Below are positions 10,316-22,799 of a stretch of 64,000 bases of DNA, piece after piece. A model generated the notes under the pieces. That model saw only the letters and a program-made list of their open reading frames with translations, searched no databases and was not told the DNA's origin. The position numbers and the translations under genes are program-made. The stretch is from contig VDFB02047230.1 of assembly GCA_007258455.2 (NCBI GenBank), positions 152,755,797 to 152,819,796 of the forward strand, given 5' to 3'. The stretch's first letter is position 1, and the number at the start of each line of letters is the position of its first letter. Source of the DNA: Sequoia sempervirens (taxonomy: Eukaryota > Streptophyta > Pinopsida > Cupressales > Cupressaceae).

Positions 10316-12100
10316 TACTCCACAGAGTCGTAAAGAAGCTTCACACGTACACCTACAAAGTGACATGTTTACCTACAGATAGAACATGTCTGAAAGTAGC
10401 CATGCAAGAAAAAAAGTGGATAGTCACATAGACCATCAGTGGATTGGAAAGCTTTTAAAAGGTTCCCTTGGGAACTGGCCTAATGAAAGGGGTCCACTCA
10501 AGGGACACACTATTTGAAAATGTGGAAGAGATGTTTCTTTCTCGAATTGATTCATCATTAAGGAATCCTTTCAAAAGATGTTCACTTCATCAAGGACTTC
10601 AAAAGGAAGAAAATTCCCCCTTGTAAGGGGAAGGTTGAAGTTGCTCCCACCTCAAAGGAAAGGTTCTCAAGTTCTTTCTTTACAAAACCATAATGAAGGA
10701 AACACACTTTGTTAGGGTTTCAAGTCGAGAATGCGATTCTTTGAAAAGAATTTTGTGAGGATTCTCGAGAAAGGATTCATTGGAAATGAATGCATTTTCT
10801 AAAAATTGAAGTATAATAGAAGTGGCATTGTCACACATGAGAGGGACAACTCAAGTAAAGAAGAGAGAAAGATAAAAGAAAGCTAAGAGAGATAAAGATA
10901 TCTCAAACAAAGGGCACAAGGGTGATCTAATATTTTGGTTTCACAATTGCTCATAAATATATATATGTAAGTATAATAATAGTATATAAAATGAACTATC
11001 ATCAACCCCCTACTATATCAGACCATGTGAAGAATGAACGCGAAGAAAAAATAAAAATAAAAAATTGGGTCAACATGGAAGGGAAGCCTAAATTCCCCCA
11101 ACAATTTGCATCATCCCCAATTTTGCCAAAGTTTAATCACAAACATGAAAGAATGATGATACAAATAGAAGAAGGTTTATGAAATGAAAACCACACCTAT
11201 ATCCAAGCACCAACAAGGGTGACAAGGGTCATCTAGGCTCACATCACATGATCACGGGCGAACACATGACAACACACACAAATGTAATCTAAAGGTAAAG
11301 AAGAGGCCTCCTCCTAACACTAATCGACCAAGAGATCATCTGCTTCCAACTCCATATCATCATAGGGGGAAGGAGGACAAGCCTGCAATGATGGAATGTT
11401 AAGAGGAGGAATGTACAACCCTCCCACAACAAGGGCTAAGGAAGAAGGCCCCGCAATGTCTCCTCCACTTGGATCTCATGAAGCTATGGTCAATGATTTT
11501 GCGAAGATCATTGACAAGGCCAAAAATTCATCTAGAGAGTTAAACATGCACTTCATTGGAGTGTCATGTCATACCTCAATGGATGTGGAAAGTTGTACTC
11601 GAGATTCACCACTTGGTCACCAAGTGAGTCAGGAATGATGGTGAACTCATGGGAAGCCAAGACTAGTTTTGTTACCAAAATAGAACAAGTCAGCATGGGA
11701 CCACCTTTTAGAAAAGGTAGACTCCTCTTACATCCTCTGTTGCTAGAAGGACCACTCTCCACCTTCTGCTCCATCGAGGGATGTGAACTCCCTATAGATG
11801 AGGAAAGAGGTGTGGAGGAAGAGGAGGAAGAGAAAACCATAGCAGATACCACTGAAGTGTTTAACATGGCTACAAGTTTTGGGAAAGGTGAGACATTTGG
11901 AAGGGACATCAACAAAGGTAGCTCCACCAAAGGAGTAATGAATACCTACACCTTTTTAGGGTCAAGTGCATTCATACTCAAAATGGAATTTAAAATTGAT
12001 GTGGAGCTAGATTGAATATAAGCATAGGGGAGGAGAGAGGAGGATACGACAGGGGGTCCTAATACAGGGGTAGTCATCTCCTCTTCCTTCCTCCATAAGG
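10316..12100 (-). other. Element C internal region without recognised domains
   Basis: The part 10316-10600 is homologous, on the opposite strand, to 34480-34740 in element F. The rest contains only short broken frames. A Ser-rich minus-strand stretch at 11930-11553 is probably the degraded end of the element's own coding region. I see no RT, RNase H or IN motif on either strand. Confidence 0.5.
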
Positions 12101-12104
12101 CATC

Positions 12105-13623
12105 CTAGTCAACCATGAGAGCCTTTTCTTGGCACTTGCAAACACATGCAAGGTGATTTCTATGACTCTTCAAGCTGGAGATCAGAGGTTGTGAAGGAAC
12201 AAAAATATCTTGCTCAACCATGGGAGTGTCATCCATAACTGTTTCCAGCAGAGGAACAAGATCCTGAATGAGATCAGGAGGAGTGGGTTGAGAAGCAGTG
12301 GGGGGAGTCGACTCTAACACCTCAAAAACAAGCATCTTCCCATTTACTAACTTGGAAGCAGGAGCGGTAGGAGGCCACATAGGTTGATACATAGAACATT
12401 CCCCATGGGGACCTTTCTTCCTACTATATCGAATGGGCCTAGGTTCCGTGGGTAGATGGACTTCCACCAAGTGGGTACCATAGAATATGATGGTGCAACT
12501 ACAAGGAAAGAAGGAGCATCAGACTGAATAAATGAAGAGGAAGAAGCAGGATCTCATGACCACTTCTCTTCTTCCCTTATATGTGCCTTGGTGACATCAC
12601 TGTCAACTTTTAAACGAGCCCTATGTGAAATAGCATAAGGTGATGGAGGGTATCTCACTCTTGGTGTTAAGCGACCTCCCTTGTAATTCTGATAAGTCTA
12701 GTACAAAAGGTCTTTCCTAGGTGGAAGAGGACCAATGGGTGGAGGCCAAGAATAATTCAAGGAGTAACTACCATGGGAAACCAATGGTCTATAATTGGTG
12801 TTATGGATTACATGAATGTAACCCTTGTGGATAAATTTTAAACATTTATGCATGACCGAGGGCACTACATTTATAGCTACTAATCAAGGGATACCCAACT
12901 TCACTCTAAAGAGTTCAGATCCATGGGTTATGTGAAACAAAAGATTCATGGATTTAGGTCCAACCAAAATTGACAAGATGATATTACCCAAAGGAGGTAC
13001 AAAAAGTCAACCATGCATGCAGATGGTGCTCACAGGTGCATCATATCCATCTTTATGAAAAAGATTGATTAGCATGATCTCAATTATAATGTTCACTTGA
13101 GATGTCAAATCAATAAGAACACCTACTATGTTGTTTCCATTGATTCTCACAAGGATGTAGAGAGGAGATGGTTCCCTATTAAAACCCATCAATAGATCCT
13201 ATGAGGTGAAGGTTATGCTAGTACCACTACTCACAGGCTACACAGAGGGGATAGGTTGATGCAAAAAGAGGCCATTGTATGCAATAAATGACACTCTCAT
13301 AGGGGCCCCCAAAGGTTGCAAGATATGACATTGACCCAATTAAGGTTTCATTTCTCAACACTTTTAGAACCTTCCAACTATGCCTACTAGGTGTCGCAGG
13401 TTGGGTTGCAAGGCGAAAGCCTCACAACAATCACACCTACAACACTCCTAGAATACGAGGAAAGGAACTTTCAGTATCTCCAAATGGAACCAAAATCATT
13501 CATGTTGAGTTCACCAAAAATGTAAGAGAGGGGGACCATACCAAATGCACCATTGTCCATACTAGGAGTAGGAGCTCTTGAGATCCCAAGGTCCACAACG
13601 AAAGTACTATCGTGGGAAGCCAT
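12105..13623 (-). pseudogene. Element C gag/protease-like coding relic
   Basis: The minus strand opens at ATG 13623 (MASHDSTFVVDLGISRAPTP), shifts frame, then gives PLYILVRINGNN and GVLIDLTSQVNII (13170-13080). This resembles a gypsy aspartic protease with the catalytic D-T/S-G changed to DLT. It continues LVGPKSMNLLFHI, FRVKLGIPWL-like, VMHKCLKFIHKG, the typical end of a Tat-lineage protease (12980-12830). A Pro-rich linker and a 121-codon stretch (12470-12105, PTEPRPIRYSRKKGPHGE) follow after another frameshift. The protease call rests on pattern; the Pro-rich part is unrecognised. Confidence 0.6.
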
Positions 13624-15750
13624 GAGTCTACAACTTCATCTCACTAAAGTATTATCAAGGGGCACTAAACACTCATACAAGTACCACAAAAGATAGGGAG
13701 AATACAAATTAAAGGTAATATAGGAGTGAAAAATGCAAATAATAGGAATTCTACAAATTGAAATAGAGAAATAACAATAGAGAGCATAAATGCAGTAATT
13801 GCCTAGAAAATGCCTGAAAATGTAATATGAAATGTGCAAGTGGACTGATTCACCCAGGGTGGCGAATGAGTCCCAGTATGAGATTTTTTTTGTTTTTCAG
13901 AAATTTAATGTGATTCTAATGCTTTGGAGATTCCAATTAAGAATAAAAATGTAGATTTTAAGTTTTTTCAATGATATATAATGTAAAAATGAAATCTAAA
14001 TGAGTTTCACTAATGTAAATTAAGAAACCCTAGGATGCAAAAACAAATCAATACCCTAATTGAATGTTGATGCAAATGAAGTCTAGGATGCAAGAAGCAA
14101 TTGAAATTAGAAATGTAAAGTGTTCAATATGTGAGTTCACCAAAATGAACCATAGATTTTTGGCACCCTTGATCTTTCTAGCAATTCTAGGGTTTTTCAC
14201 CTAAAAGGAGAAAGTAGGGCCAAAAGATCTAGCTAGGTTCACTCAAATTATGCAATGTATGATGTTATTTAAACTAAATGGAATGATTTAAGTGTATTTA
14301 TATGAACTAATTGACTATTTATGTGTGCAAAATCTAAGATTTATGCAATGTTGGAAAACACAATGATGTTTGCAAACAACGAACTATGAATGGACAAATG
14401 CAAAATAGGACAAAAAGAGGCCAAATTAAAAGTGCACCTGGGAAAAAATTGGAGAATTTGGAATCTTCTGAATGTTGTCTAAAACCATAGAAAATCAACA
14501 ATGGGACTCATTCTCCATTGATGGTGTATCAGTCCTACTTATGATGAAAACTATTAGGAACAGGTTTCTGAGTGTTGGGATCCAAAATATGAAAAAAAAA
14601 ATTCTATCCTTAAGGTGGGACTCATTCACCATTGATGGTGAATCAATCTTCTCCCAAAATTTTGAGAAATCAGGAGCAATTCTATAGCTCCAGATCTGAG
14701 GTTGTCTGCTTGTCAGGTTGTCGAAGTCAAATATGTAGAAAACAAATAGAATGTCTTCTCCAAGCTTAAAATAGGGTGTAGTTGACTTGAAACACCTTGT
14801 TGAATTCTTGTCCACTTTTGAACACCTAAATGCTTATCAAATTTGCATACACAAGTCTACAAAAACACGTGCAAAAGGGGGAAAATGGTTAAGGGTTAGG
14901 TTATAGGGATTTTCCTTGGTCAAATCCCACTTTGGTAATCAAACCCTTAATGAAATAATGAAATGAAGGAGAATGATAAACACATAACATGTAAATGCTA
15001 TCAACTTACCAAACCCTTGTTGAAGAAAATATGAGGATATGTCAATGGCTACTCTTGAATGCTTGATTGATGCTTGATTATAGGATGCAAAGTGCTCAAA
15101 TGCTACTTGAATGCTTGAATGAGTTAGAAGCTTGTAGGAGATGTAAAATGAGGAGAATAAAACTTATTTATATAGTCTCGTGCCTTAGTAACCCATTGAA
15201 ACCTCATCACAGGCCAACATCAAGTAATTTTGAATAAAAACCCGAAAGTAAATTTAAAATATTTTGAATTTAGAGCCAAGAGGGACTCATTTTCCACCCA
15301 TGGTGAATGGGTCCCACCTTAGGCTTGAAAATGGGTGTTGGGAATTAAGTCATATTTAATGTTATTTGTTGAGTGTACTTTCAAAAATACACTTAATTAA
15401 GCCTTATAAGGGCATAAAGGGGTCAAATAAAGCATAAGAAAGGTGTAAATAGTGAAATTATGCCTAGAAAAGTGTGAAATATTGTTACAAGACTTTACAA
15501 CACTTCAAAATAGGAATTGATAAGTGATGAAAAGGTGATTTTTAGGTGAATTCTAATGAGTAGAGTCTAGAAAAGTGTAGAAATATTTTACAACACTTCA
15601 CAACACCTTCACAATACATCATAATTTAAATTTTAAGGACTTAAATGTGCATGTTCAAGACATATTACATCAATAAATCAGAGCAAAATGGACCAAGCAT
15701 CGTGAAGAAAGGCCTAAAGGACCATGAAAATGACAAGGGGCCATTTTTCT
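13624..15750 (-). other. Element C long leader with palindromic motifs
   Basis: About 2.1 kb between the 5' LTR remnant and the first ATG of the coding relic. No long frame and no clear PBS is visible at its high-coordinate end. It contains four imperfect palindromes built on GGGACTCATTC...GAATGAGTCCC (see the separate entry). Otherwise it is AT-rich with no clear structure. Confidence 0.5.
13842..15315. repeat. Four dispersed ~33-bp imperfect palindromes
   Basis: The copies are at 13842-13874, 14503-14535, 14617-14648 and 15282-15315. Each carries GGGACTCATT or its complement and can fold on itself. The third has perfect 9-bp arms (ATTCACCAT/ATGGTGAAT) around TG. All lie in the leader of element C. 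Confidence 0.75.
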
Positions 15751-16593
15751 ATGGTACAACTCCAAATGCACGTCCACCTACACACAAGAAAGAGGGGAAA
15801 TTTGTTCAGGCTATATAGGGGCTTGCCTTAGTCAAACCCTCGTTTTGGTGTTTCCACCTTCACAGATAGCCAAATAGAAATGATAGAGAAATATATGATA
15901 AAGAAGTAAAGAAATAAAGCACATGAATAACACTACAAAACAATATATAACTACTCAGCCAAATCATAAAGGAGAGGAGTGAAAACATTATCACCTCCAC
16001 CAAGAGCTCACTAGCTAATGATGGAGAAAGAGAGCTTGAACAATCACCACAACCTCGATTGTGATGAAGGGAGGTGTTGCAAAACCTCAAGCCCCTAATA
16101 CAATGGCTTGCTTCACACTTGCTTGATGGATTTGATGGATTATTGTTGCTGCAATGGAGTGTTGGAGTGCTATTAAGAGTGAAAATGAAGGCTAAGAATG
16201 TTTGAGAATACAAAGAAGGATGAGTTGAATGCTTAGAAGATGCAAAAGGAAATCAATTAAATGAAGAATGGATGAATTTAAAGGAGAAAGGAGAGAATCT
16301 TCCATTTTTAGGGTTGGTTGGTCGAAGAGGGATGTTACAAACTGACCCCAATGGGAAGTGTAATGCCTCTACCAACTTCAGATGCAGGAATTTTTTAGGG
16401 ATGTAAGTGCACCACGTGGATGTCTACGCACCGCGTGGGTGTACCTAAAAAATATTCTTCTACTAAAACAATAGACATATGCTAAGTGGAAGGAAATAAG
16501 ATGATGTCGAATTTCACCTTCAGATTTGGTTTTATAAGGTGAGGAGGTGTAAAATGGAAATTTTTGTAAGGGGTACAAATTTGCTCCTTTATA
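15751..16593 (-). repeat. Element C 5' LTR, truncated
   Basis: It matches 2547-2683 plus 9005-9689 and ends TCCTTTATA, aligned with TCCTATACA of the other copy. About 450 bp present in the other LTR and in F are missing at the inner end, together with the PBS. A deletion is the simplest explanation. Confidence 0.8.
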
Positions 16594-17417
16594 ACAACCA
16601 AAATCTCTAAGATGTCTTAATGAAGGATTGCGACAGGTCCATGGCTCTATAGGCATCTTATCAACAAGAGCTAATGTAGGAGACTTGTTAATTAGGTAAT
16701 AGGCAGTGGAAACATCTTCAATCCAAAACCTTTATTCTAGGCCAACACCACTCAACATACTCCTAGCCTTCTCCATCAGTGTTCTATTCATTCTTTCTGC
16801 AACTCCATTCTGTTGTGGAGAATATGGAGTTGTCTTTTTTCTATGAATACCACAATCTTTATAGAATCTATCAAAATCATTAGAGAAAAATTCACCACCA
16901 TTATCAGTCCTTAGACATTTTATTTTCTTTCTAGTTCACAACTTGATCATTGCTTTAGATTCTTTAAAACGAATGTAAACTTCATATTTACTCTTTAAAA
17001 AGTATACCCATGTCCTACTATAATCATCAATAAATAAAACATAATATGTGTATTTACCAATTGAAGGAACATCTATAGGACCAAACACATCAAAATGAAT
17101 AAGATCCTATACACCACAAGATTTATGAGAACTTGAGTAAAATTTAACACAATTTTGTTTTCCATAAATACAATGCTCACAAAAATAAAACTCAAGATTA
17201 CAATTAGACAAACCTTCAACAAAATTTTTATTTTACAAGATCCTGAGACCCTTTTCTCTAATGTGGCCAAGTCTCTTGTGCCATAACATAGTTTTCTATG
17301 TAGGTAACTTTTTCTTGGAAGAAAGAGCACCCTTGGGTACCCAAAATCCATGACCATCTGCTGAAGATAAAACCCTCATTTCTTATATAGACTTTCTTTT
17401 CAAAGAAGTACCTATTG
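16594..17417 (-). pseudogene. Copia E GAG-pre-integrase and integrase core
   Basis: Read from 17417 downward, DGHGFWVPKGAL is followed by a pre-integrase block LWHKRLGHIREKGL-like (17290-17250) with C...H residues. The integrase core follows, including TPYSPQQNGVAERMNRTL (16830-16790, the catalytic E in AER) and NKSPTLALVDKMPIEPW. It breaks after the codons for DFGC at the element C insertion; the remainder is at 1583-2068. Stops and frameshifts are frequent. Confidence 0.85.
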
Positions 17418-19181
17418 TGTGGTCTCACAACACACGCAAGACTGTAAGACTTGGAGACCCAAGTTAAAATTTAACCCTTATGGTAGGAGCTAGCAAGTTG
17501 AAAAGATCACTAGAAGTAAAGAGCAAAGATAAATATTTAATATAAAAGTACTTCACAATCTAGTGTTACGCATACTAGATATCGTGAACCGAGAATGTTT
17601 GAAAAGGTGAAAAAGGTAACACAAATGTAAGTAGTTTCTTCAGATCCGGCAAGTCAAGGTCTAGTAAAATGGAAGTTCTGGTAAAAAATGAAGTCTGGGG
17701 AAAACTTATGGGTAAAGTTGAATATCAGGTACTAGGTACTGAGTAGTGATGTAAAATGAAGCTTTAGAATCTTGTGGTTATCTAATGAGTCTGATAGTTT
17801 GGTAGTCCAGTAAATAGAAGATAATCATGCAATAATTTATGATATGCTTGAAAGCGTGTTATTTACGATAAATTTATGTATGATAACATTTGAATAATGG
17901 TTTTATTTACATAAGTTGTTTATAAATGTTTTCTTTAAAAGGTATTTAATGAGTGGAATTTGTGATTGCAGGAGATGCAGAGTTTGGGTATGGATGGTCA
18001 AGAAAACTTGAGTCATAGATAAAATAATATCCAGATTGGGTTGCATACACTTGGAGGTTATAAGGTAGAAGGCTTTGATTCCACTAGAATGCTGGAGATC
18101 ATGGTATTGTACCTGCAGGGGAGACAAATGCTAATCTTTGGGGAAGCCCATTCTCGAGAGTAGCAAACCCAAAGCAAAAAAGAGTGTGGGAATAGGATGA
18201 TAAAGTAATCATTCTGAATAATGGGAAAGTTCCTACACACTATCCTATTTCAAGATATTTTCCTGGAAAAAATAAAGAATTAAAACTTGAAGTACTTCAA
18301 CGTGTAATCAGAGTTGACCTTCGTTGACTTTAATTACAATTCTCTTACAAGTCACTTCATTCCATGTGCCTTGATGTGATTCATCTCTTGGATTTCCTCT
18401 CATGTATTTTTCCTATCCTATCTATGCATTACTTCTATAAAAGGCTAAAGGATCTTTCTTTTTAAGTTAGGTTCAAAATTTGTGGATTCCAGAAGAGCCA
18501 AAAATTCTCTAAGTTTTGTTCTTTTTTCCTATTTTCTGAATCATTCCAGTCTAAAAACTTGTATGGATGTAGATATTAATCAATATTGAAGCCAATTTGA
18601 TATCTACCTATCTCATGAATCTTTGTAGCTAGTTTTGTTAGTTTAGATGAAGAAGACTGTCTTGTGTCATTTAAGGGTGCATGCAAAACCTACTCAGTGT
18701 CCAAACTAAAACCCCTCTCTTTAAAAATTGCTATCATTTTATATATAGTTGGGAATAATTCTAGTGAAGTATAATGCAGTTTGCTTTGATTTGGTTAATT
18801 ATTTGGGGCATGCATGGAGAATAACAAAGAGAAATTTTAATTTTTAGTGTTTTTTGTATGTTTTCTTTTAGAATAGATGTTTAAATTCTAGAAAATATTT
18901 CAAAAAATAGATGAGTGGATGAAAATTTATTGAAAATATTTCGTTTCATATGAAATTTTTGAATGCTTAAAGCTAAATCTACTTAAGTGATAGAAAATTT
19001 GTTGATATTCATGAAATATTATTTCAAATCTTTGATTTCATGATATTATTTTGTGATCTAACTGAAATTTAGTGCCTAATACATATAATTTCAAACAACC
19101 ATCTAGTCCCTTTGATATTAACAAAAATATCACATCATACCCTGAAATGAACCTAGTATTGTCAAGACCTGACTACCAGAG
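17418..19181 (+). repeat. Element A 5' LTR, first piece
   Basis: It aligns base by base with 30684-32432. It carries a CACTTCATTCCATGTGCCTTGATG block and TATAAAAGGC (around 18437), a plausible promoter TATA box. It is interrupted at 19181 by element B. Confidence 0.88.
18433..18446 (+). promoter_or_regulatory. Possible TATA box in the element A LTR
   Basis: TTCTATAAAAGGC-type sequence, conserved in the other LTR near 31696-31709. Position and sequence fit an LTR promoter. There is no experimental support. Confidence 0.4.
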
Positions 19182-19838
19182 TGATCCAGGTGGATTTAGA
19201 AAACCTAAAAATTTTATAGTCTCAAAATTCAACCGAATCAACATCATTGGAAAGAACTCACTAACACGATCCTAATGCAACTTGAACGGGCTCAAAAGGA
19301 GTCCATACATAGAAGTTATGCTTGGTCAAAGGTTCAGTCAAACAAGCGAATCAAGTGCTAATACAAGGCTAAAAAATAGATCATCTCCAAATTAGGAAAA
19401 AGTAGTCTTAGATTGAAGGGATCATCAATAAGGTTATGACACCTTTTGAATCACATCAAACAGAGTCTGTATGAGCAAGCTAGAGCCAATCAAAGTTTCC
19501 AAAAGGGTAGGTTGACCTGTATAGTCAACATTGTTGATGACATGGCAAGACAAGGTGACGTGGTAGATGATGATGTTTCATAAGCAGTTGAGAGCATTTA
19601 TCTTATTTAAATTGGAAATTAAGCCTGAAATATATGAGCCAAACGCTTTAAAACAAAATGCATAAATATTTTAAAAGGGCTTTAATACTTTAAAAGGTTT
19701 ATAAAAGATATTTGAAACATGATGCCTGAATCTATAAAGATTTTAAAAGAGGAAAATATCATAAAATATAAAAGCCTAAATATTAAAGGATTTAAATGTC
19801 ATTTTAAAGGGATTATTAAAAGATAATTCATATCCCTT

Positions 19839-21925
19839 CTTTTTTTTTACGCATAAGAGGTAAGTTTTGTTATGATGTGAGAAGTTATCCTAGCCCTCAC
19901 TAGGTGAGACCACAGAAGAGGGATCTCATCCCCATGATTACATATTACAACTATCTTATTCAATTGTGGTCTGAATGGACCATAAATAACACTGTCTACT
20001 TGTTTTTGAAGCCACTCTTAGAAACCATGTCTATCCTAAAATGAAAACTAAAAAAACCATATTGAAAAATCTAAGTTGTTGGTCAAATGCATTACCCACA
20101 CAAACAATACCAACCAAATATTTAGACCAAATTTTGGTGAACAAACTAACAATAATTGGCACCAGCTTCAACTCTTGATTTGGCAAGAGGAAATTTTTTC
20201 TTGATTTCCAATAGTTTGAGGAGAACCTTTTCTTTTCTCTGTTCAAAAGAACCCCCATTTCCCCCCAAGATCAATTGTTTCTCAGAATCCATTTTGGAGA
20301 GAGGACAGGTTTGCAATCTTTTGTAGACCTTTGTACCTTGTCTAACATTTCTTTTCTTTTTCATGACCATTTTACATTCACTGTCCCCATCCCCAGATGT
20401 TGGAGACCCTGAGTTTTGCTTGATTGTTGATGCAGAATTGGCCTTGGGAGGGGAACTTTGAGAGGAAATATTGTTGTTATCAACACCATCAAACCTGCAA
20501 GCATATTCCAGAGGAGGAAATTTTTGATCTTTCTTTGATTCTAAAAGGGGGCCATAAACCTGCTCCTTCAACTTAGTGCACAACTTATTCTTTGGAGAAG
20601 TACAACATCTGGGAGAATTCAAAATGGAGTAGTGTTTGGGAGAGGCATCTTTCCACCAAGTTGCCTCCCATTTCTCTTGAGATTTAATGATTGAACATTT
20701 TGTTGCAATGTGTCCGATTTTGTAACACTTTCTGCACCTAAAATTTAAACCTTCATAGTCCAAGGGTTGTGACCAACTATTACCATTTGCATTCAGTATG
20801 ATTTCTATCAGGAGTGATTTGGAGGTGTCCAACTCAACCAAAATCCTTGCATAATTTTCATGGATGAATTTTTTTGAATTTGCATCTATTTGTATATAAT
20901 TACCAAGAGTATTCCCAATTGTTGCAAAGCATGACTCGAACCAGTAATGAAGAGGAAGATTAGGAAGACGAACCCAAATTGGCATAACTAAAAAATATTC
21001 AGTGGCTAGATTGAAGCTGGGGTACCATGATTTTAAAAGCAACATGCTCTCACCCCACAACCATAAGTGCTTGAGAATTGAATTTTTATCTTGCTTACTA
21101 TCAAAAACTACAATAAAAAACCCCTTAGCACTAGGACAGATCTCCAAGTTTTTTTCCATTAATGGAAGACATGTTTTCGATATCCAATCTTGAAGCTTGG
21201 GAAAACTAGGCTAGAAGTGACTAAATCTATAGATTAACCCATTCTCAGAAAAAATCTTCATTTTTCATCAAGTTCCTTCAAAATATTGGCATCAAAATCT
21301 AATTTCAAAGGATTTTTTTGAACAATGAATAACCCTCCTATTGTTCATACCCGAGTGCTTTGATTGTAGTGAAACAACCAAAGAGAAAGAACTAGGACTA
21401 GGGTTTTCTGACAGAGCACCGGATAGGGAAGAATGTTCAATATACACCCATTCATTTTTAACTGCATCCAAAAAGGGGGTTCTAGATCTAGAACCAGTCC
21501 TAGAAAACACACTTTTGATTTTGTTATGCTCAGAGTGGTTAGGGGATGTGGCAGTCAAATCCTGGTTGCCACCACCATTGTTAACCTGCATATCTACTAG
21601 GGAACTCACACAAAAATTCTTCCCATCACTGAGCAGTCAACTGCCAGCACCTAAGACGTCACCTTCTACCTTTAGCACATTGGAGCCCCAATGAGAAAAT
21701 GAATGCATGGTTGTGTGAGCAAGTTGATCCAAATGCACCAGAAAAATTACACCCCCCACCAAACTGTTAGGCACAATCTCAACTGCAGAGACATCAATGC
21801 CATCAATGGAATCCCTCTTTTCACCTGAAACACCTGTAGTGCCAGAAGCCCCAGGAGCATAGAAGTTTGGCAGCGATGCCATCAATACTATCTCATTTAG
21901 ATCCCATATCCCTATTTTTATGGCT
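19839..21925 (-). mobile_element. ORF1-only LINE (L1 type) in the B LTR
   Basis: A minus-strand insert in the LTR. A T9 run at 19840-19848 is the poly(A) tail seen from the other strand. The insert holds a full-length ORF1 and a short 3' segment, with no endonuclease or RT ORF2. The flanking LTR segment GATTATTAAAAGATAAT plus ATCCATATCCC-like sequence is duplicated on both sides (19810-19838 and 21950-21980). A further partial copy lies at 21925-21950, so the junction is complex. Confidence 0.75.
20146..21885 (-). pseudogene. LINE ORF1 protein (DUF4283 plus zinc knuckle)
   Basis: One frame of about 580 codons from ATG 21885 to 20146, broken by about five stops and no obvious frameshift. The N-terminus is low complexity. 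The middle has the plant L1 ORF1 RNA-binding domain (DUF4283): KNLEICPSAKGFFIVVF, LWGESMLLLKSW, MPIWVRLPNLPLHYW. It is followed by GLNFRCRKCYKIGHIATKC, a complete CCHC knuckle at 20736-20695. The C-terminus is basic. The 337-codon run 21159-20146 is uninterrupted. ORF1 proteins bind the element RNA. This is one of the better preserved frames here. Confidence 0.85.
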
Positions 21926-22761
21926 TGTAATCCATATCCCTATTTACATGGATTATTAAAAGATAATCCATAACCTTATTTACATTATAAGATTTGTGAG
22001 AATATCCTAAGGGGTTTTTTAGGATAATTTTAAAGGTGCTTATCAAATTGAAATAATATTGTACAAGAATATTGTAAAGCCCAAAATTATAAGGGCTATT
22101 TGTTTTAACGGATGTATTATTTTTAGGGAATTTACTGTTGTAATGGGAGACTAGGATAATTTGAAAATCATATGATTTTAAACCATATTATGAAAATAAA
22201 ATGTATAAAAATGGGAAGAGTTTGGCGTTTTAGGGACATTGGAAATTGTTGTGAAACATTGAAAATTATCTTGGAGAGAATAATTGTATTATTGGGAAAT
22301 TATTGTGAAAGGTGGAGAATTTGAATTCTTTGAGAGAGAGATTACAAGGTGTTGATTATTACACCAAATATTGTAAAGGAGAGAGAGACTAAGAAATTCT
22401 TATGCAGGTGGAGCTTGGATATTGTAACAAGGAATTTTCATTGCTTGGTTATATTAATAAAGTGGTCTACCTTGAGAAGCACACCCAAAGATGTAGTCCT
22501 AATTGGATGAACTTTGTTATCAAGCTTGTGTTCCTCTCTCTTCTATCTTATTCTTCTTCTCTATCCTATCTTTCATTCTTTATTTATTTTCTAATTAAAA
22601 CACTTTAGTAATTAGTTAATTTTATTAAGTTATATAAATGTGAACCTAGTTTGTATTTTCAACGGTTAAACAACATAGTCATGTAATTTTGTTGGATCGG
22701 GATTAACTATACTTTAAGTTGATTTGCAAGTTAATTGTAAACCTCTAATTACATATCAAAG

Positions 22762-22776
22762 TGGTATTAGAGCTTC
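22762..22776 (+). other. Element B primer binding site
   Basis: TGGTATTAGAGCTTC lies 3 bp after the LTR end ATATCA. It matches initiator-Met-tRNA-type PBS sequences. Confidence 0.8.
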
Positions 22777-22799
22777 TTAATAGGAAATTGCAAAAGTGA

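Larger units (their letters stand above)
2069..16593 (-). mobile_element. Element C: Tat-like gypsy derivative without RT, inserted in copia E
   Basis: A minus-oriented LTR element. The low-coordinate LTR is complete (TGTAAGAG...CTATACA) but split by element D. The high-coordinate LTR (15751-16593) lacks about 450 bp at its inner side. Flanks are ataat (2064-2068) and acaac (16594-16598), a 5-bp target duplication with two C-to-T changes. A polypurine tract lies against the low-coordinate LTR on the minus strand, which fixes the orientation. The internal part holds only a protease-like coding relic; I found no RT, RNase H or integrase. Element F at 34474-36356 is the same family. Confidence 0.8.
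19182..22758 (+). repeat. Element B 5' LTR (with LINE inside)
   Basis: It matches 25762-27223 on both sides of the LINE at 19839-~21925. Without the LINE it is about 1.49 kb, close to the 1.46 kb of the 3' copy. Confidence 0.85.

Noticed and set aside
21341..21694. 117-codon plus-strand frame
   Set aside because: Antisense of LINE ORF1, which has a continuous 580-codon frame and a DUF4283 domain.
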